Below are positions 39,143 through 47,833 of a stretch of 64,000 bases of DNA, in pieces. The notes beneath the pieces were generated by a model, which did not search any database, was not told where the DNA came from, and saw nothing but the letters and a program-made list of their open reading frames with translations. This DNA is from Acidimicrobiaceae bacterium (lineage in GTDB: Bacteria > Actinomycetota > Acidimicrobiia > Acidimicrobiales > RAAP-2), in NCBI GenBank assembly GCA_003170315.1, contig PNAH01000012.1, forward strand, positions 51,474 through 115,473, written 5' to 3'. Position 1 is the first letter of the stretch. Each line of letters starts with the position of its first letter. The translations under genes and the position numbers were made by a program.

Positions 39143-40110
39143 GAGGTGCGCTCGAAGGCGACGAAGGCGGCGCCCATCGCGCCCGAACGAGGTCCGAACA
39201 TCGAGGGCGTGACGGTGATCGCCGGACGCGCGCGGTACCCCTCGACGAGGTCGGCGAGGTACTCCCGGGCCGACGGCAACACGAGCTCAGAGGCGATGGA
39301 CAGTCCCCCGCCGATCACGAAATGGCCGCAGTCGAGGATCGCCGCCAGGTTCGCCAGTCCCAGCGCGAGCCACCACCCGATCTCTCTCATCAACACCACG
39401 GCTTCGTCCAGGTTCTGCGCGGCCGCGGCCGTCACGTCCTCGGCCCGCACGGCGGCAGCGTTACCGCGTTGGGCGACGAGCGTCGGGAGGCGACCGGCGA
39501 TCGCCGCTTCGCGCGTCAGGCGATTGAGTCCCCCGCCCGAGGCGTAGCGTTCCCAACAGCCGTGTCCGCCGCAGAGACAGGCCGCGCCGCGCGCGACGAC
39601 GACCATGTGACCGATCTCACCGGCGAAACCACTGCGGCCCCGGATGAGCTGGCCGTCGGCGACGACGCCACCCCCGATGCCCGTGCCCAGGGTCACCATG
39701 ACGAAGTCATCGATGCCGCGCGCGGCGCCCCATTCGTGTTCGCACAGCGCGGCGCAGTTGGCGTCGTTCTCACAGAACACCGTCGAGCTGGCCAACGACG
39801 CGCCGAGCAACGCGCCCAAGTCCGCGCCGGAGGCCGAACGGAGGTTCGGCGCGTAGACCAAACGTCCGTCGCGGCGCATCATGCCTGGGAGACCGATGCA
39901 ATCGGGCAACGACGACGCATCGAGTCCTTGTCGCGCGCTCAGGTCCTTGATCAACTCGGTCACGACCTGCGCGGTCGGCGCGCCGACGTTGTCGCTGAGG
40001 AGGTGCGGCGTCGGGGCTTGGTCCTCGCCCAGTACTCGTCCGTCGCGCGCGACCAAGAGCGCCAAGGCTTTGGTCCCCCCGACGTCAACGCCGATCGCGA
40101 CGTCGATCAT
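39139..40110 (-). CDS. ROK family sugar kinase (glucokinase-like)
   Basis: A 323-residue ROK kinase. GVDVGGTKALALLV (7-20) is the ATP site, CENDANCAA supplies catalytic Asp116, LGTGIGGGVVADGQLIRG follows, and the zinc site is His168 with CLCGGHGCWE (Cys178, Cys180, Cys185). This is typical of glucose or N-acetyl-sugar kinases. The gene overlaps both neighbours by four bases, so it is in an operon with the SRPBCC protein and the luciferase-like enzyme. Confidence 0.9.
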   Translation of the reverse strand: MIDVAIGVDVGGTKALALLVARDGRVLGEDQAPTPHLLSDNVGAPTAQVVTELIKDLSARQGLDASSLPDCIGLPGMMRRDGRLVYAPNLRSASGADLGALLGASLASSTVFCENDANCAALCEHEWGAARGIDDFVMVTLGTGIGGGVVADGQLIRGRSGFAGEIGHMVVVARGAACLCGGHGCWERYASGGGLNRLTREAAIAGRLPTLVAQRGNAAAVRAEDVTAAAAQNLDEAVVLMREIGWWLALGLANLAAILDCGHFVIGGGLSIASELVLPSAREYLADLVEGYRARPAITVTPSMFGPRSGAMGAAFVAFERTS

Positions 40111-40547
40111 CGCGGTTGCTCGGCCTGCGCCTTCAGCTCGCGCAGCGCTTGGGTCTGGATGCGGTAGGCGGCCCGGGATTTGATGAACGTCGGGATGGGC
40201 ACGAGCAACTCGACTTCGAGGTCGTAGGTGACCTTGGTCTCGTCGCCGTCGGCTTCGAATCGGTAACGCCCGTTCAGGGTCTCGGTGAGATCACCCTGGA
40301 TCTGGCGCCAGGACAGTTCGTCGGGTGCCTTGGCGTAGTCGTAGTGCAGGGTGTAGGTGGTCGAGCGACCAAAGGCCGCGGCGCGGAATTCGACCTCCAG
40401 CGCTCGACCCTGGTCGTCTCGGGTCACGACCTCAATGCGCTTAAGGTCCGAGACCCAGTCGTCGTAGTGCTCGAAGTCCGTGACCACCTCGTAGATGGTC
40501 TGCGGTGCGGCGTTGACCGTGATCGATTCCGTGGCTCGTGGTGTCAC
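40107..40547 (-). CDS. SRPBCC/polyketide-cyclase-like protein
   Basis: A 146-residue START-like protein. ITVNAAPQTIYEVVTDFEHYDDWV is the classical opening, and the central strands and C-terminal helix (IQTQALRELKAQAEQ) follow. GTG 40547 with GAGGAGG upstream is chosen over the longer frame. Such proteins bind hydrophobic ligands. It is translationally coupled to the ROK kinase and lies 20 bases after the glycosyltransferase gene. Confidence 0.85.
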   Translation of the reverse strand: MTPRATESITVNAAPQTIYEVVTDFEHYDDWVSDLKRIEVVTRDDQGRALEVEFRAAAFGRSTTYTLHYDYAKAPDELSWRQIQGDLTETLNGRYRFEADGDETKVTYDLEVELLVPIPTFIKSRAAYRIQTQALRELKAQAEQPR

Positions 40548-40567
40548 CGCACCTCCTCGATCAAACC

Positions 40568-41728
40568 TTAGGGCAGACGTTGCGCACCCCCAAAGTGGTC
40601 GAAGGGCGCGAGTTCGCGCGAAAGACGCGCGGCCAAGGTGCCCCATTCGAATCGCTTGATGGCCGACAATCGAGAGGCCCGTGCGAATTCGCGGCGACGA
40701 TCGTCGTCCTCCATCAACGATCGAATGGCTTGGGCCAGCAGATCGACGCTGCGCGAATCGCCGACGACGTAGCCGGTCACACCGTTCTTCACGGCCTCGT
40801 GGCTGCCGCCCGAGCGACCGGCGATCTGGGCCACACCCGTCGCCGCCGCCTCGACGAAGACGATGCCGAAGCCTTCCTGTTCGAGTCCGAACCATCGGCT
40901 TCGACAGTCCATCACCATGAGATCACTGGCGCCCAGCCAATCACTCAAATCCTCATCCGGCACCCGACCGAGGAACGTGACGGGCGCCCCCAGTCGCGTC
41001 GCGAGGGTGCGCAGTCGTTTCTGGTCCCGCCCGGATCCGCCAATCGCGACGCGCATATCCGGGAACTGCGGCTGCAGCCGAGCGGCCGCGCGAATGAGCG
41101 TGTCCATACCTTTGCGGGGCACGAGTCGCGAGTACGAACTGACCAAGAACGCACCCTCGGCGATTCCGACGGACTGACGCACTTCGCCGCGGCGCGAGGG
41201 ATCGAGCGGTGCGAAGCGCTGCGTATCGACACCGGGCGGCACCTGGATGATCGGCGGCGCGTTCTCCGCCGTGATTCGTCGAACCTCGGACTCCGGGTAC
41301 GAACCGGCGCAGATCACCACGGCGGCGTTTCTCAACACGTAGCGAAGTGACGAGGCCACGATGGGAATGCGCCCGGGCGCCGTCACCTCGGCGCCGTGCA
41401 CGACCACGCCGTAGGGAACCGAAAGTCGAGGCCCGAGCAGTCCGAGCGGCCACGCCGGGTCGAGCAGGACGAGTTCGGGCTGATGGCGCGCGATGGCCGA
41501 TTCGATGGCCCGCTTCGCGCGCCAGGTAGGAAAGAAAAGGGTCTTCGCCGGGATCCGTTCGACGACGATCTCGGAACCCGCGTCAAATGTTTGGGTGTCC
41601 GGATGCGACGTCGCGGTCAGCACGACCGCGCGACCGGGCTCGAGTCGACGCCACAGTTCATGAAGATAGACCTGGATTCCGCCAGTTTTCGGTGGGTAGT
41701 CGTTGGTCACCAACAAGTGACGAGCCAT
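40568..41728 (-). CDS. GT4 glycosyltransferase, PimB-like mannosyltransferase
   Basis: A 386-residue GT-B enzyme. TNDYPPKTGGIQVYLHEL at the N-terminus, VVHGAEVTAPGRIP, YSRLVPRKGMDTLI and the E-x7-E motif EQEGFGIVFVEAA are characteristic of PimB' and close relatives that add mannose from GDP-mannose to phosphatidylinositol mannoside. A cytoplasmic membrane-surface location is expected. Paralogues with other donors exist, so the exact acceptor is inferred. It starts the ROK/LLM/aminotransferase run. Confidence 0.85.
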   Translation of the reverse strand: MARHLLVTNDYPPKTGGIQVYLHELWRRLEPGRAVVLTATSHPDTQTFDAGSEIVVERIPAKTLFFPTWRAKRAIESAIARHQPELVLLDPAWPLGLLGPRLSVPYGVVVHGAEVTAPGRIPIVASSLRYVLRNAAVVICAGSYPESEVRRITAENAPPIIQVPPGVDTQRFAPLDPSRRGEVRQSVGIAEGAFLVSSYSRLVPRKGMDTLIRAAARLQPQFPDMRVAIGGSGRDQKRLRTLATRLGAPVTFLGRVPDEDLSDWLGASDLMVMDCRSRWFGLEQEGFGIVFVEAAATGVAQIAGRSGGSHEAVKNGVTGYVVGDSRSVDLLAQAIRSLMEDDDRRREFARASRLSAIKRFEWGTLAARLSRELAPFDHFGGAQRLP

Positions 41729-41763
41729 CGGACCAACCTAGTCAAACGCCTACGCGCTCAGGG

Positions 41764-41976
41764 CTACTCCGCGGTCGCTGATCGATGTTGAAATTTCAGT
41801 CGCGGCATCATGCCCTGGGACGTGAAGAGTTGGACGACGTCAGCTTCCTCGGCGGTCATCACTAGTTCGTCGGGTTCTTCTCCGAGCACGAAGCTGACCA
41901 GACAGTCCGCACAGTCCGGTGTGCCGCGGCGCACACAGTCGTGACAGCTAATTGATAGTTCGATCTCGTGGCTCAC
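41764..41976 (-). CDS. small CxxC protein
   Basis: A 70-residue protein with two pairs of cysteines (Cys11, Cys14 and Cys22, Cys25) in ISCHDCVRRGTPDCADCLV, which probably bind zinc or another metal. A C-terminal acidic helix follows. The start is taken at GTG 41976, with GGGGG upstream. It resembles small conserved actinobacterial proteins without a known role and is the last gene of the CxxC/thioredoxin/zinc-ribbon/PH group. Confidence 0.7.
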   Translation of the reverse strand: MSHEIELSISCHDCVRRGTPDCADCLVSFVLGEEPDELVMTAEEADVVQLFTSQGMMPRLKFQHRSATAE

Positions 41977-42023
41977 GGTGGCCCCCTTCACTTGCCACCA
42001 CTCTGCACCGCGCCTGTGACACG

Positions 42024-42437
42024 TCAGGCGTGCAGATATCTCGCGATCTCGGCGGCGACCTGTTCGGGACCGAACAGAACGCCCTCGGTCAGGACTCGAT
42101 GTTCGAGCGGATCAATCAACACGTAGAACGGGGGCCATCGGACGTCCAGAAGACGAAAAGCCTCCGGCGAGACGAATACCGGCTGACGGGCACCTTTCCA
42201 CTCCGACGATTCATCGTCGATCGCGCTGATGACGACAACCGGAAGACGAAGTTCGTTGAGGTCCGCGTGGATGAACTCACGACAACCGTCGCAGTCGGAC
42301 TTGATCGCCACGACGAGCGTGACTTCGGTCAGCTCGAGGGCTACCTCGGCGCCGTCGGACCAATGGCCGCGCAGCGAACTGGGGGCGACCCGATCACGTG
42401 GTCGGTCAAAGGATCGGGCGTTGAACTCAGACGTCAC
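42024..42437 (-). CDS. thioredoxin-like protein
   Basis: A 137-residue protein with VTLVVAIKSDCDGCREFIHAD, a CxxC active site at Cys49/Cys52, and PPFYVLIDPLEHRVLTEGVLFGPEQVAAEI, which fits the second half of a thioredoxin fold. The start at GTG 42437 overlaps the zinc-ribbon gene by 11 bases. No signal peptide is seen, so it is cytoplasmic. A redox role is inferred. Confidence 0.7.
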   Translation of the reverse strand: MTSEFNARSFDRPRDRVAPSSLRGHWSDGAEVALELTEVTLVVAIKSDCDGCREFIHADLNELRLPVVVISAIDDESSEWKGARQPVFVSPEAFRLLDVRWPPFYVLIDPLEHRVLTEGVLFGPEQVAAEIARYLHA

Positions 42438-42675
42438 TGGATTCGACGATGGGTTCGACGGCGCGTCCGTGGCCACACCATCGACAGGTCACCGATTCAA
42501 CGTTCTTCGCGATGATCTCTGGTTCTTCGACCGTCAGATCGCCGCCGACGGTGAAGTGGTGGAAGGACCGTATGGACGTCGTCTCCACCACGTCGAATCT
42601 CGTGAGGTTCCCGCAAGCGGTGCATCGATAGCGAGTGGTCACAGAGTCACGGTAATTGGAGATTTGTGAACTCAT
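42427..42675 (-). CDS. small zinc-ribbon protein
   Basis: An 82-residue protein with YRCTACGNLTRFDV (Cys18, Cys21) and VTCRWCG (Cys64, Cys67), a four-cysteine zinc ribbon separated by RSFHHFTVGGDLTVEEPE. The type is a conserved actinobacterial small protein without an assigned function. It is coupled both to the PH-domain gene (four-base overlap) and to the thioredoxin-like gene. Confidence 0.8.
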   Translation of the reverse strand: MSSQISNYRDSVTTRYRCTACGNLTRFDVVETTSIRSFHHFTVGGDLTVEEPEIIAKNVESVTCRWCGHGRAVEPIVESSDV

Positions 42676-43244
42676 TCAAGGGACGGATGGTGGCCCCGAC
42701 GTCGGGGTCGCACTTCGTAGTCGAAGGGCTCCGGATCTTCGTAACCGAAGACGGTGTCGAACGGCACCGGTTCAATCTGATTGTTCGACCGCTCGGCGTC
42801 GATGAGTCGAACCAGCGCACCGGGGTGGCGCAGTCGACCGATCATGATGGAGCCGCCGTTCGTCTCCAGAACGACGAGGCCGCGTCTGGTGAGTCGCTCG
42901 GAGACTCGCTGATCGACGCGCAGCGCGACGACGTCGCGCAGGTCCACCGAGCTGCGCTGGTGGTGCAACACTCCGCCTTCGACGACGATTCGTTCGTTGG
43001 TGACGTGTACTTTGTGCGAGCGCCAACGCCACGTGCGTGTCAACGCCACCAAGGCGAAGGGACCGGCGAAGATCAACCCCAGTACCGTTTCGTGTTCGTG
43101 GATCAGGTGCACGTGCTGCCCACCGAAGATCACCAGAGCGAGCAGGATGAGGCCGGCGAGACACGGACGGACGATGCCCCGGGCGACGGGCGTCACCGAG
43201 ATGATCCTCACCTCGCCCTCGCGCAAAATCATTCGTGGTGCCAC
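42672..43244 (-). CDS. membrane protein with bacterial PH domain
   Basis: A 190-residue protein. Two hydrophobic segments at about 24-41 and 51-68 are followed by a bPH2 domain: WRSHKVHVTNERIVVEGGVLHHQRSSVDLRDVVALRVDQ and GLVVLETNGGSIMIG. It likely sits at the membrane with the PH domain in the cytoplasm. It heads the operon with the zinc-ribbon and thioredoxin-like proteins. Confidence 0.85.
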   Translation of the reverse strand: MAPRMILREGEVRIISVTPVARGIVRPCLAGLILLALVIFGGQHVHLIHEHETVLGLIFAGPFALVALTRTWRWRSHKVHVTNERIVVEGGVLHHQRSSVDLRDVVALRVDQRVSERLTRRGLVVLETNGGSIMIGRLRHPGALVRLIDAERSNNQIEPVPFDTVFGYEDPEPFDYEVRPRRRGHHPSLE

Positions 43245-43313
43245 ACCTCAAGCGTAAAGACTCTTTGGGGGAAAATCAGAACATCGGTCGTGAAAGTCGT
43301 GTGAATTTTCTCA

Positions 43314-43688
43314 TCAGACGTTGCGCATTTGGTGCGCCGCCGTATTGAAGTAGGCGTGAAGTTCATTGAACTGGACCTCGCTCAGAGTCGAGCGTTCGCT
43401 CTCCAATGCCGTCGACATCGCTTCGAGCCAGGCGTCGCGCGTGGCCCGGTTGATGCGAAAGGGAGCGTGGCGCATTCGAAGACGTGGGTGTCCGCGTTCT
43501 TCGGAATAGGTCTTCGGTCCGCCCCAGTACTGCTCCAAGAACATCTCGAAGTGTCGCTTCGATTCGCTCAGGTCCTCGGGGTACATCGGTCGCAGCAGAT
43601 CGTTGTGCTCGACTCGGGCGTAGAAGTTCGAGACCAGACGGTTAAAAAACGCGTGACCACCGACCTGGTCGTAGAACGTCGCCTCCAC
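43314..43688 (-). CDS. glbO: group II truncated haemoglobin
   Basis: A 124-residue TrHbO, which binds O2 and participates in redox and reactive-oxygen chemistry. Key positions match the M. tuberculosis protein: Tyr23 (B10), Tyr36 (CD1), proximal His74 in RMRHAPF, and Trp87 (G8). EQYWGGPKTYSEERGHPRLR is the family core. It is upstream of the PH-domain operon on the same strand, 69 bases away. Confidence 0.93.
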   Translation of the reverse strand: MEATFYDQVGGHAFFNRLVSNFYARVEHNDLLRPMYPEDLSESKRHFEMFLEQYWGGPKTYSEERGHPRLRMRHAPFRINRATRDAWLEAMSTALESERSTLSEVQFNELHAYFNTAAHQMRNV

Positions 43689-43740
43689 TTCTCTACGTTA
43701 ATGGTCTGTTCTAGACTGCTTCGGGTCTCTTCGGAGACGT

Positions 43741-43814
<74 letters not shown>

Positions 43815-43984
43815 ACTGCGCTAGTTCCCCATAACTGGACCAGGTTGTTATGACTTAGAGCACTTTCGCTTGAACATTTGAGGAACGTATCTTCACGTTG
43901 CCATGAGCGTCTCCTGTCGCCACTCGGTCTCGTGGATAGTGGCGATTCTTGGCGGTCGCGACGCTCATAGTACGTTGGCTCGTG

Positions 43985-45586
43985 ATGCCCTATGACGACT
44001 GGTTTCTCACCTCGGATGAGCGGGGAAACCCTGTGACCGAGATTGACTCGCATAGTACCGGGGTCGCTGCGTGGACCGAGGGCAACCACGTGGCCTTCCT
44101 CATTGACGGGATCTCGTATTTCCACCGTCTCGCCGAAGCCATCTCGAACCTCGAGCCTCACGACGAGGTTCGCTTTGCCGATTGGCGCGGAGACGGGGAC
44201 GAACGGGTATCGAAAGACGGAACCTCGATTGCGGCCCTCTTATCAAGCTCGTGTCGTCGAGGAATTGACGTTCGAGGGTTGCTCTGGCGTTCACACAGCG
44301 ACCGCTTCGGTTTCAATTCGCAACAAAATCGACGCCTCGCCGTAGAGGTGACCGAGGCGGGCGGTGAAGTTCTGCTGGATGAGCGGGTGCGCCGAGCCGG
44401 ATCGCACCATCAAAAAATGGTCCTTATCCGTCATCCCTCCCGTCTTGATCGCGACGTGGCGTTCATCGGGGGAATTGATCTCAGTCATGGTCGTCGAGAC
44501 GACACCAACCATGGCGGGGACTTTCAAGTCATCAAGTTAGACCCGCGATACGGACCTCGTCCCCCTTGGCACGACGTCCAACTTGAGATCCGTGGACCAA
44601 CCATAACCGAACTCGATCTCACGTTCCGGGAACGATGGGAAGATCCGACCCCGCTTAATCACTCGGGCCGAGCCCGGGCGTGGCTCTCACGAGCGATGTC
44701 GCGAGATCGTGTCGCCCGCCCTCTCCCGGCACGTTTGGGCGACCCCCCGACGCAGGGCGGACACGCCGTCCAGGTGCTTCGGACCTATCCATCACGACAT
44801 CCCAAGTATTCGTTCGCGCCCGACGGCGAGCGAAGCGTGGCGCGAGCGTTCGCCAAGGCGATTAAGAGAGCGCGCACCTTGATCTACATCGAAGACCAAT
44901 ACTTCTGGTCCGTCGAGATCGCGCGACTACTCGCCGAGGTATTGCGTGAACAGCCGAAACTGCAAATCATCGCCGTAGTCCCGCGTTACCCAGACAAGGA
45001 CAGCAAATGGTCGGGGCCACCGAGCCGGCTCGCTCAAGCGAGGGCCCTGGCCATCGTGCAAAAGGCTGGCGGCGAGCGAGTCGGGTTTTACGACATCGAG
45101 AACGAAATCGATAACCCCATTTACGTCCACGCCAAGGTCTGTGTTATTGACGACGTTTGGGCGACCGTCGGATCAGACAATCTCAATCGCCGTTCGTGGA
45201 CTCATGACTCGGAACTTTCGTGCGCCGTGGTTGATAGCGAACTCGATGACCGGATTCCTCTTGATCCGGGCGGACTCGGAGACGGAGCTCGCACGTTCGC
45301 GCGCGCATTGCGCCTCTCGCTTTGGGCGGAGCACCTCGGAAGATCGCCCGAAGACCCGGAGCTCTTGAGTCTGTCTCAAAGTTCTGAACTTTGGCGAACG
45401 AGCGCCAAGGCACTCAAAGACTGGCGGTTCAGTTCCGACGAAGAAAATAGACCAGCGAGTCGGATTCGACCGCACGTCATCGATCCCGTTCCCATTGGCA
45501 GTCGGCGTTGGGCCGGCCTCGCGTACCGATTAATTTTCGATCCCGACGGTCGCCCGCTCAAACTTCGACTTCGACGGGGCTATTGA
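43985..45586 (+). CDS. phospholipase D-like protein
   Basis: A 533-residue HKD-superfamily protein. The first half has GSHHQKMVLIRH (His142, Lys144), but the Asp expected four residues after Lys is displaced by an insertion ending RLDRD. The second half has YVHAKVCVIDD with VGSDNLNRRSW, a complete HxKx4D. DLTFRERWEDP and YIEDQYFWS are typical of eukaryote-like and actinobacterial PLDs. No signal peptide is seen. It would hydrolyse or transfer phosphatidyl groups. ATG 43985 is chosen (MPYDDWFLT); the upstream extension is non-conserved. Confidence 0.85.
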   Translation: MPYDDWFLTSDERGNPVTEIDSHSTGVAAWTEGNHVAFLIDGISYFHRLAEAISNLEPHDEVRFADWRGDGDERVSKDGTSIAALLSSSCRRGIDVRGLLWRSHSDRFGFNSQQNRRLAVEVTEAGGEVLLDERVRRAGSHHQKMVLIRHPSRLDRDVAFIGGIDLSHGRRDDTNHGGDFQVIKLDPRYGPRPPWHDVQLEIRGPTITELDLTFRERWEDPTPLNHSGRARAWLSRAMSRDRVARPLPARLGDPPTQGGHAVQVLRTYPSRHPKYSFAPDGERSVARAFAKAIKRARTLIYIEDQYFWSVEIARLLAEVLREQPKLQIIAVVPRYPDKDSKWSGPPSRLAQARALAIVQKAGGERVGFYDIENEIDNPIYVHAKVCVIDDVWATVGSDNLNRRSWTHDSELSCAVVDSELDDRIPLDPGGLGDGARTFARALRLSLWAEHLGRSPEDPELLSLSQSSELWRTSAKALKDWRFSSDEENRPASRIRPHVIDPVPIGSRRWAGLAYRLIFDPDGRPLKLRLRRGY

Positions 45587-45587
45587 T

Positions 45588-45610
45588 CAATCGCGTTTGC
45601 GTGACGATTG
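45588..45610 (+). terminator. hairpin after the phospholipase D gene
   Basis: CAATCG (45588-45593) pairs with CGATTG (45605-45610), with an inner CG/CG pair around a TTTG loop, starting two bases after the stop codon. A U-tract is lacking. It is a plausible terminator separating this gene from the next block. Confidence 0.35.
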
Positions 45611-46094
45611 GGTCAGTCGTCAAGTTCGAATCGACCGATCACCTGATCATTTAGCCCGCGTTCGAAGGGGATGGGATACGAGATCGTCACGCGACTTCGT
45701 CGAAGGGCCAAACACTCTTGATTGATGGTTCACTGATCGAACAGTGAGTAGAGCCCTATAGTGAACATGAAGGTACCCGGACCCCGTTTCCTTCTGTCTT
45801 GGCCGATGGCCAAGTCGACAGGAGAGAAGTTCCAACCGTGGAAAATGACCTTGCCGACCGCCAGGTCGCTATGAGAGCTCTCGGGGACAGCGCGCTGGCC
45901 ACTTCGCAGCGTCAAACTCGATTCTGTCGAGGAGGACTTTTTCAAGCCTTCCGGAACCCTTTCGTCGTGAGAGCGATCTCGCGCACTCATTGTTCACGGG
46001 CGCGTCACGACCGGTTGATCCAGGATGCGACTGTCGTTCACGGGCTACGCCGCACAATCAGAGGTCGTGTCCTCTTCGAATTGGGGCGGTATCT
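45611..46094. other. 484-bp gap, no confident gene; candidate promoter region
   Basis: Frames here (including a 99-codon one ending at the PAP2 start) are Arg-rich and match nothing known. A perfect inverted repeat TCACTG/CAGTGA with a 6-base spacer lies at 45730-45747, followed by TATAGT at 45757-45762. This may be the regulated promoter of the five-gene phospholipid operon. Confidence 0.35.
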
Positions 46095-46949
46095 ATGAGC
46101 GACATGAGCGTGAAGGGTGACGGCGCACTGGTGTCGACGCACAGCGGCGATCGCGAAAGGCGCCACAGCTTTCTCGCACCGTCGGGCGAGGGTCCGGCGA
46201 GTCGCCTGGTAAAAAATGTGTCTCGAGGTCACGACGCCATCGCGATTGTGATTGCGGTGATTTGCTCTTTCGCCGTAGTGGGATTAAGTCTCGTCGCCCT
46301 GGGTCTCCTGATTACTCACGTCCTCGAGCACGGCTCGATCGGCGTCTGGGACCACCACGTCAGCCAGTGGTTCGACAAGCATCGCAGCACTGGCTGGAAC
46401 CGAATCACGGGTGACGTGACCGACGTGGCTGACACGTTCGAAATAGCCGGAGTTGCCGCGGTCGTTACTATCGTGCTTCTGGTTCGACGATGGGGACGGC
46501 AGGCTTTCCTGCTCGTCGCCGGCCTGGTGATCGAACTCACGGTCTTCCTGGCGTCGAACAAAGTCGTCGCGCGACCTCGTCCGGCCGTGAGTCATCTGGG
46601 AGGAACGCCTTCAACGTTCAGCTTTCCTTCGGGTCACACGGCGGCCACCGTCGTTCTCTACGGCGGCATCGCGGTGATAGTTGTGGTGGCGACTAACCGA
46701 TGGTGGCCCCGGATCGTGATGTGGATCCTCGCGGTCGTTCTTACGCTCGCCGTTGGCTTGTCTCGGGTCTATCGCGGCGAGCACTACCCGACTGACGTCG
46801 TGGCCGGTCTGTTGTTGGGAATTGGTGCTCTCGTGGCCGGCGTGTTCATTATTCGAGTGACCGGCGTCCATCGTTCCGCCAAACCTCAATCGGCAAAAGC
46901 TCAGATCTCGGATCAAGATATCGGCGAACTAGAACAGGCCCCGGAGTGA
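46095..46949 (+). CDS. PAP2 family lipid phosphatase
   Basis: A 284-residue membrane protein with about six helices and the three phosphatase motifs: KVVARPRP, FSFPSGHTAA with the PSGH core, and SRVYRGEHYPTDV (His nucleophile and Asp). It likely dephosphorylates phosphatidic acid or undecaprenyl diphosphate on the outer membrane face. ATG 46095 is preceded by a GGGGCGG stretch; the longer upstream frame is Arg/Cys-rich and unlike coding sequence. The stop overlaps the kinase start (GTGA). Confidence 0.88.
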   Translation: MSDMSVKGDGALVSTHSGDRERRHSFLAPSGEGPASRLVKNVSRGHDAIAIVIAVICSFAVVGLSLVALGLLITHVLEHGSIGVWDHHVSQWFDKHRSTGWNRITGDVTDVADTFEIAGVAAVVTIVLLVRRWGRQAFLLVAGLVIELTVFLASNKVVARPRPAVSHLGGTPSTFSFPSGHTAATVVLYGGIAVIVVVATNRWWPRIVMWILAVVLTLAVGLSRVYRGEHYPTDVVAGLLLGIGALVAGVFIIRVTGVHRSAKPQSAKAQISDQDIGELEQAPE

Positions 46950-47833
46950 CGTCGGTCGCCGTTATTGCTCACAAGTACAAGACCCTCGACGGCGGTCTCG
47001 TCGAGTTGCGACAGGTCTTAGCCGACCGGGGCTTTCCCGATCCTCTCTGGTACGAGGTGCCCAAGAGTCGCGAGGCGCCCAAACGGGCGCGTCAGGCGGT
47101 GGCCGACGGGGCGGACCTGCTGTTCATTTGGGGTGGCGACGGCACCATCCAGCGTTGCGTCGACGCCGTCGCCGGGGAAGCCGTGAGCCTCGCGATCTTG
47201 CCGGCGGGAACCGCCAATTTGTTGGCGACTAATTTGGGTGTTCCCATCAATCTATCTGCGGCGGTCGACGTCGGTCTTCACGGCGATCGGCGACAGTTAG
47301 ATGTCGGCGTCTTGAACGGCGAGCGTTTCGCCGTGATGGCGGGCGTGGGATTTGACGCGATAATGATGCGTGACGCCGACAGTGAGTTGAAAGGACGCTT
47401 CGGCCGCCTGGCCTACGTGTGGACCGGCGTGCGCGCCACGCACATGACGAGTCGCAACGTCCGCATTGAGATCGACGGAAAGTTGTGGTTCAAAGGTAAA
47501 GCCAGTTGTGTCTTGCTCGGCCAGATGGGAACGCTGGCGGCCGGAATCTGTGCTTTCCCCGACGCGCAACCGGATGATGGCCTGCTCGAGGTCGGCGTGG
47601 TCACGGCGAAAAACGCCCTGCAGTGGGCGCGCGTGCTCAGTCGACTGGTGGTCGGGGACGCCAATGACTCACCACTCACGCAAATGGGTCGAGGGAGCAA
47701 GGTCAACATCAGACTTGATCGACCGACGACCTTCGAACTCGACGGAGGCGCTCGGAAGGCGAAAAAGAAATTCCGAGCCAGCGTCGATCGCGGTGCGATC
47801 ACCGTCTGCGTACCGAAGAAGGAGAAAGAATGA
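46946..47833 (+). CDS. diacylglycerol kinase-like lipid kinase
   Basis: A 295-residue DagK/LCB5-family kinase. LLFIWGGDGTIQR holds the GGDGT nucleotide motif at 63-67, LAILPAGTANLLATNLGVP the next, and GVGFDAIMM follows. It would phosphorylate diacylglycerol or a related lipid. The C-terminus is basic (KAKKKFR). It is coupled by overlaps to the PAP2 gene before and the YihY gene after. Confidence 0.88.
   Translation: MTSVAVIAHKYKTLDGGLVELRQVLADRGFPDPLWYEVPKSREAPKRARQAVADGADLLFIWGGDGTIQRCVDAVAGEAVSLAILPAGTANLLATNLGVPINLSAAVDVGLHGDRRQLDVGVLNGERFAVMAGVGFDAIMMRDADSELKGRFGRLAYVWTGVRATHMTSRNVRIEIDGKLWFKGKASCVLLGQMGTLAAGICAFPDAQPDDGLLEVGVVTAKNALQWARVLSRLVVGDANDSPLTQMGRGSKVNIRLDRPTTFELDGGARKAKKKFRASVDRGAITVCVPKKEKE

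Noticed and set aside
38983..40167. 394-codon frame antisense to the ROK kinase and luciferase-like genes
   Set aside because: It is Arg-rich low-complexity sequence with no motifs, opposite two well-supported genes.
45799..46098. 99-codon frame ending at the PAP2 start
   Set aside because: The coupling-like overlap is tempting, but composition is Arg/Gln-rich, no Shine-Dalgarno is visible and no homology is recognised.
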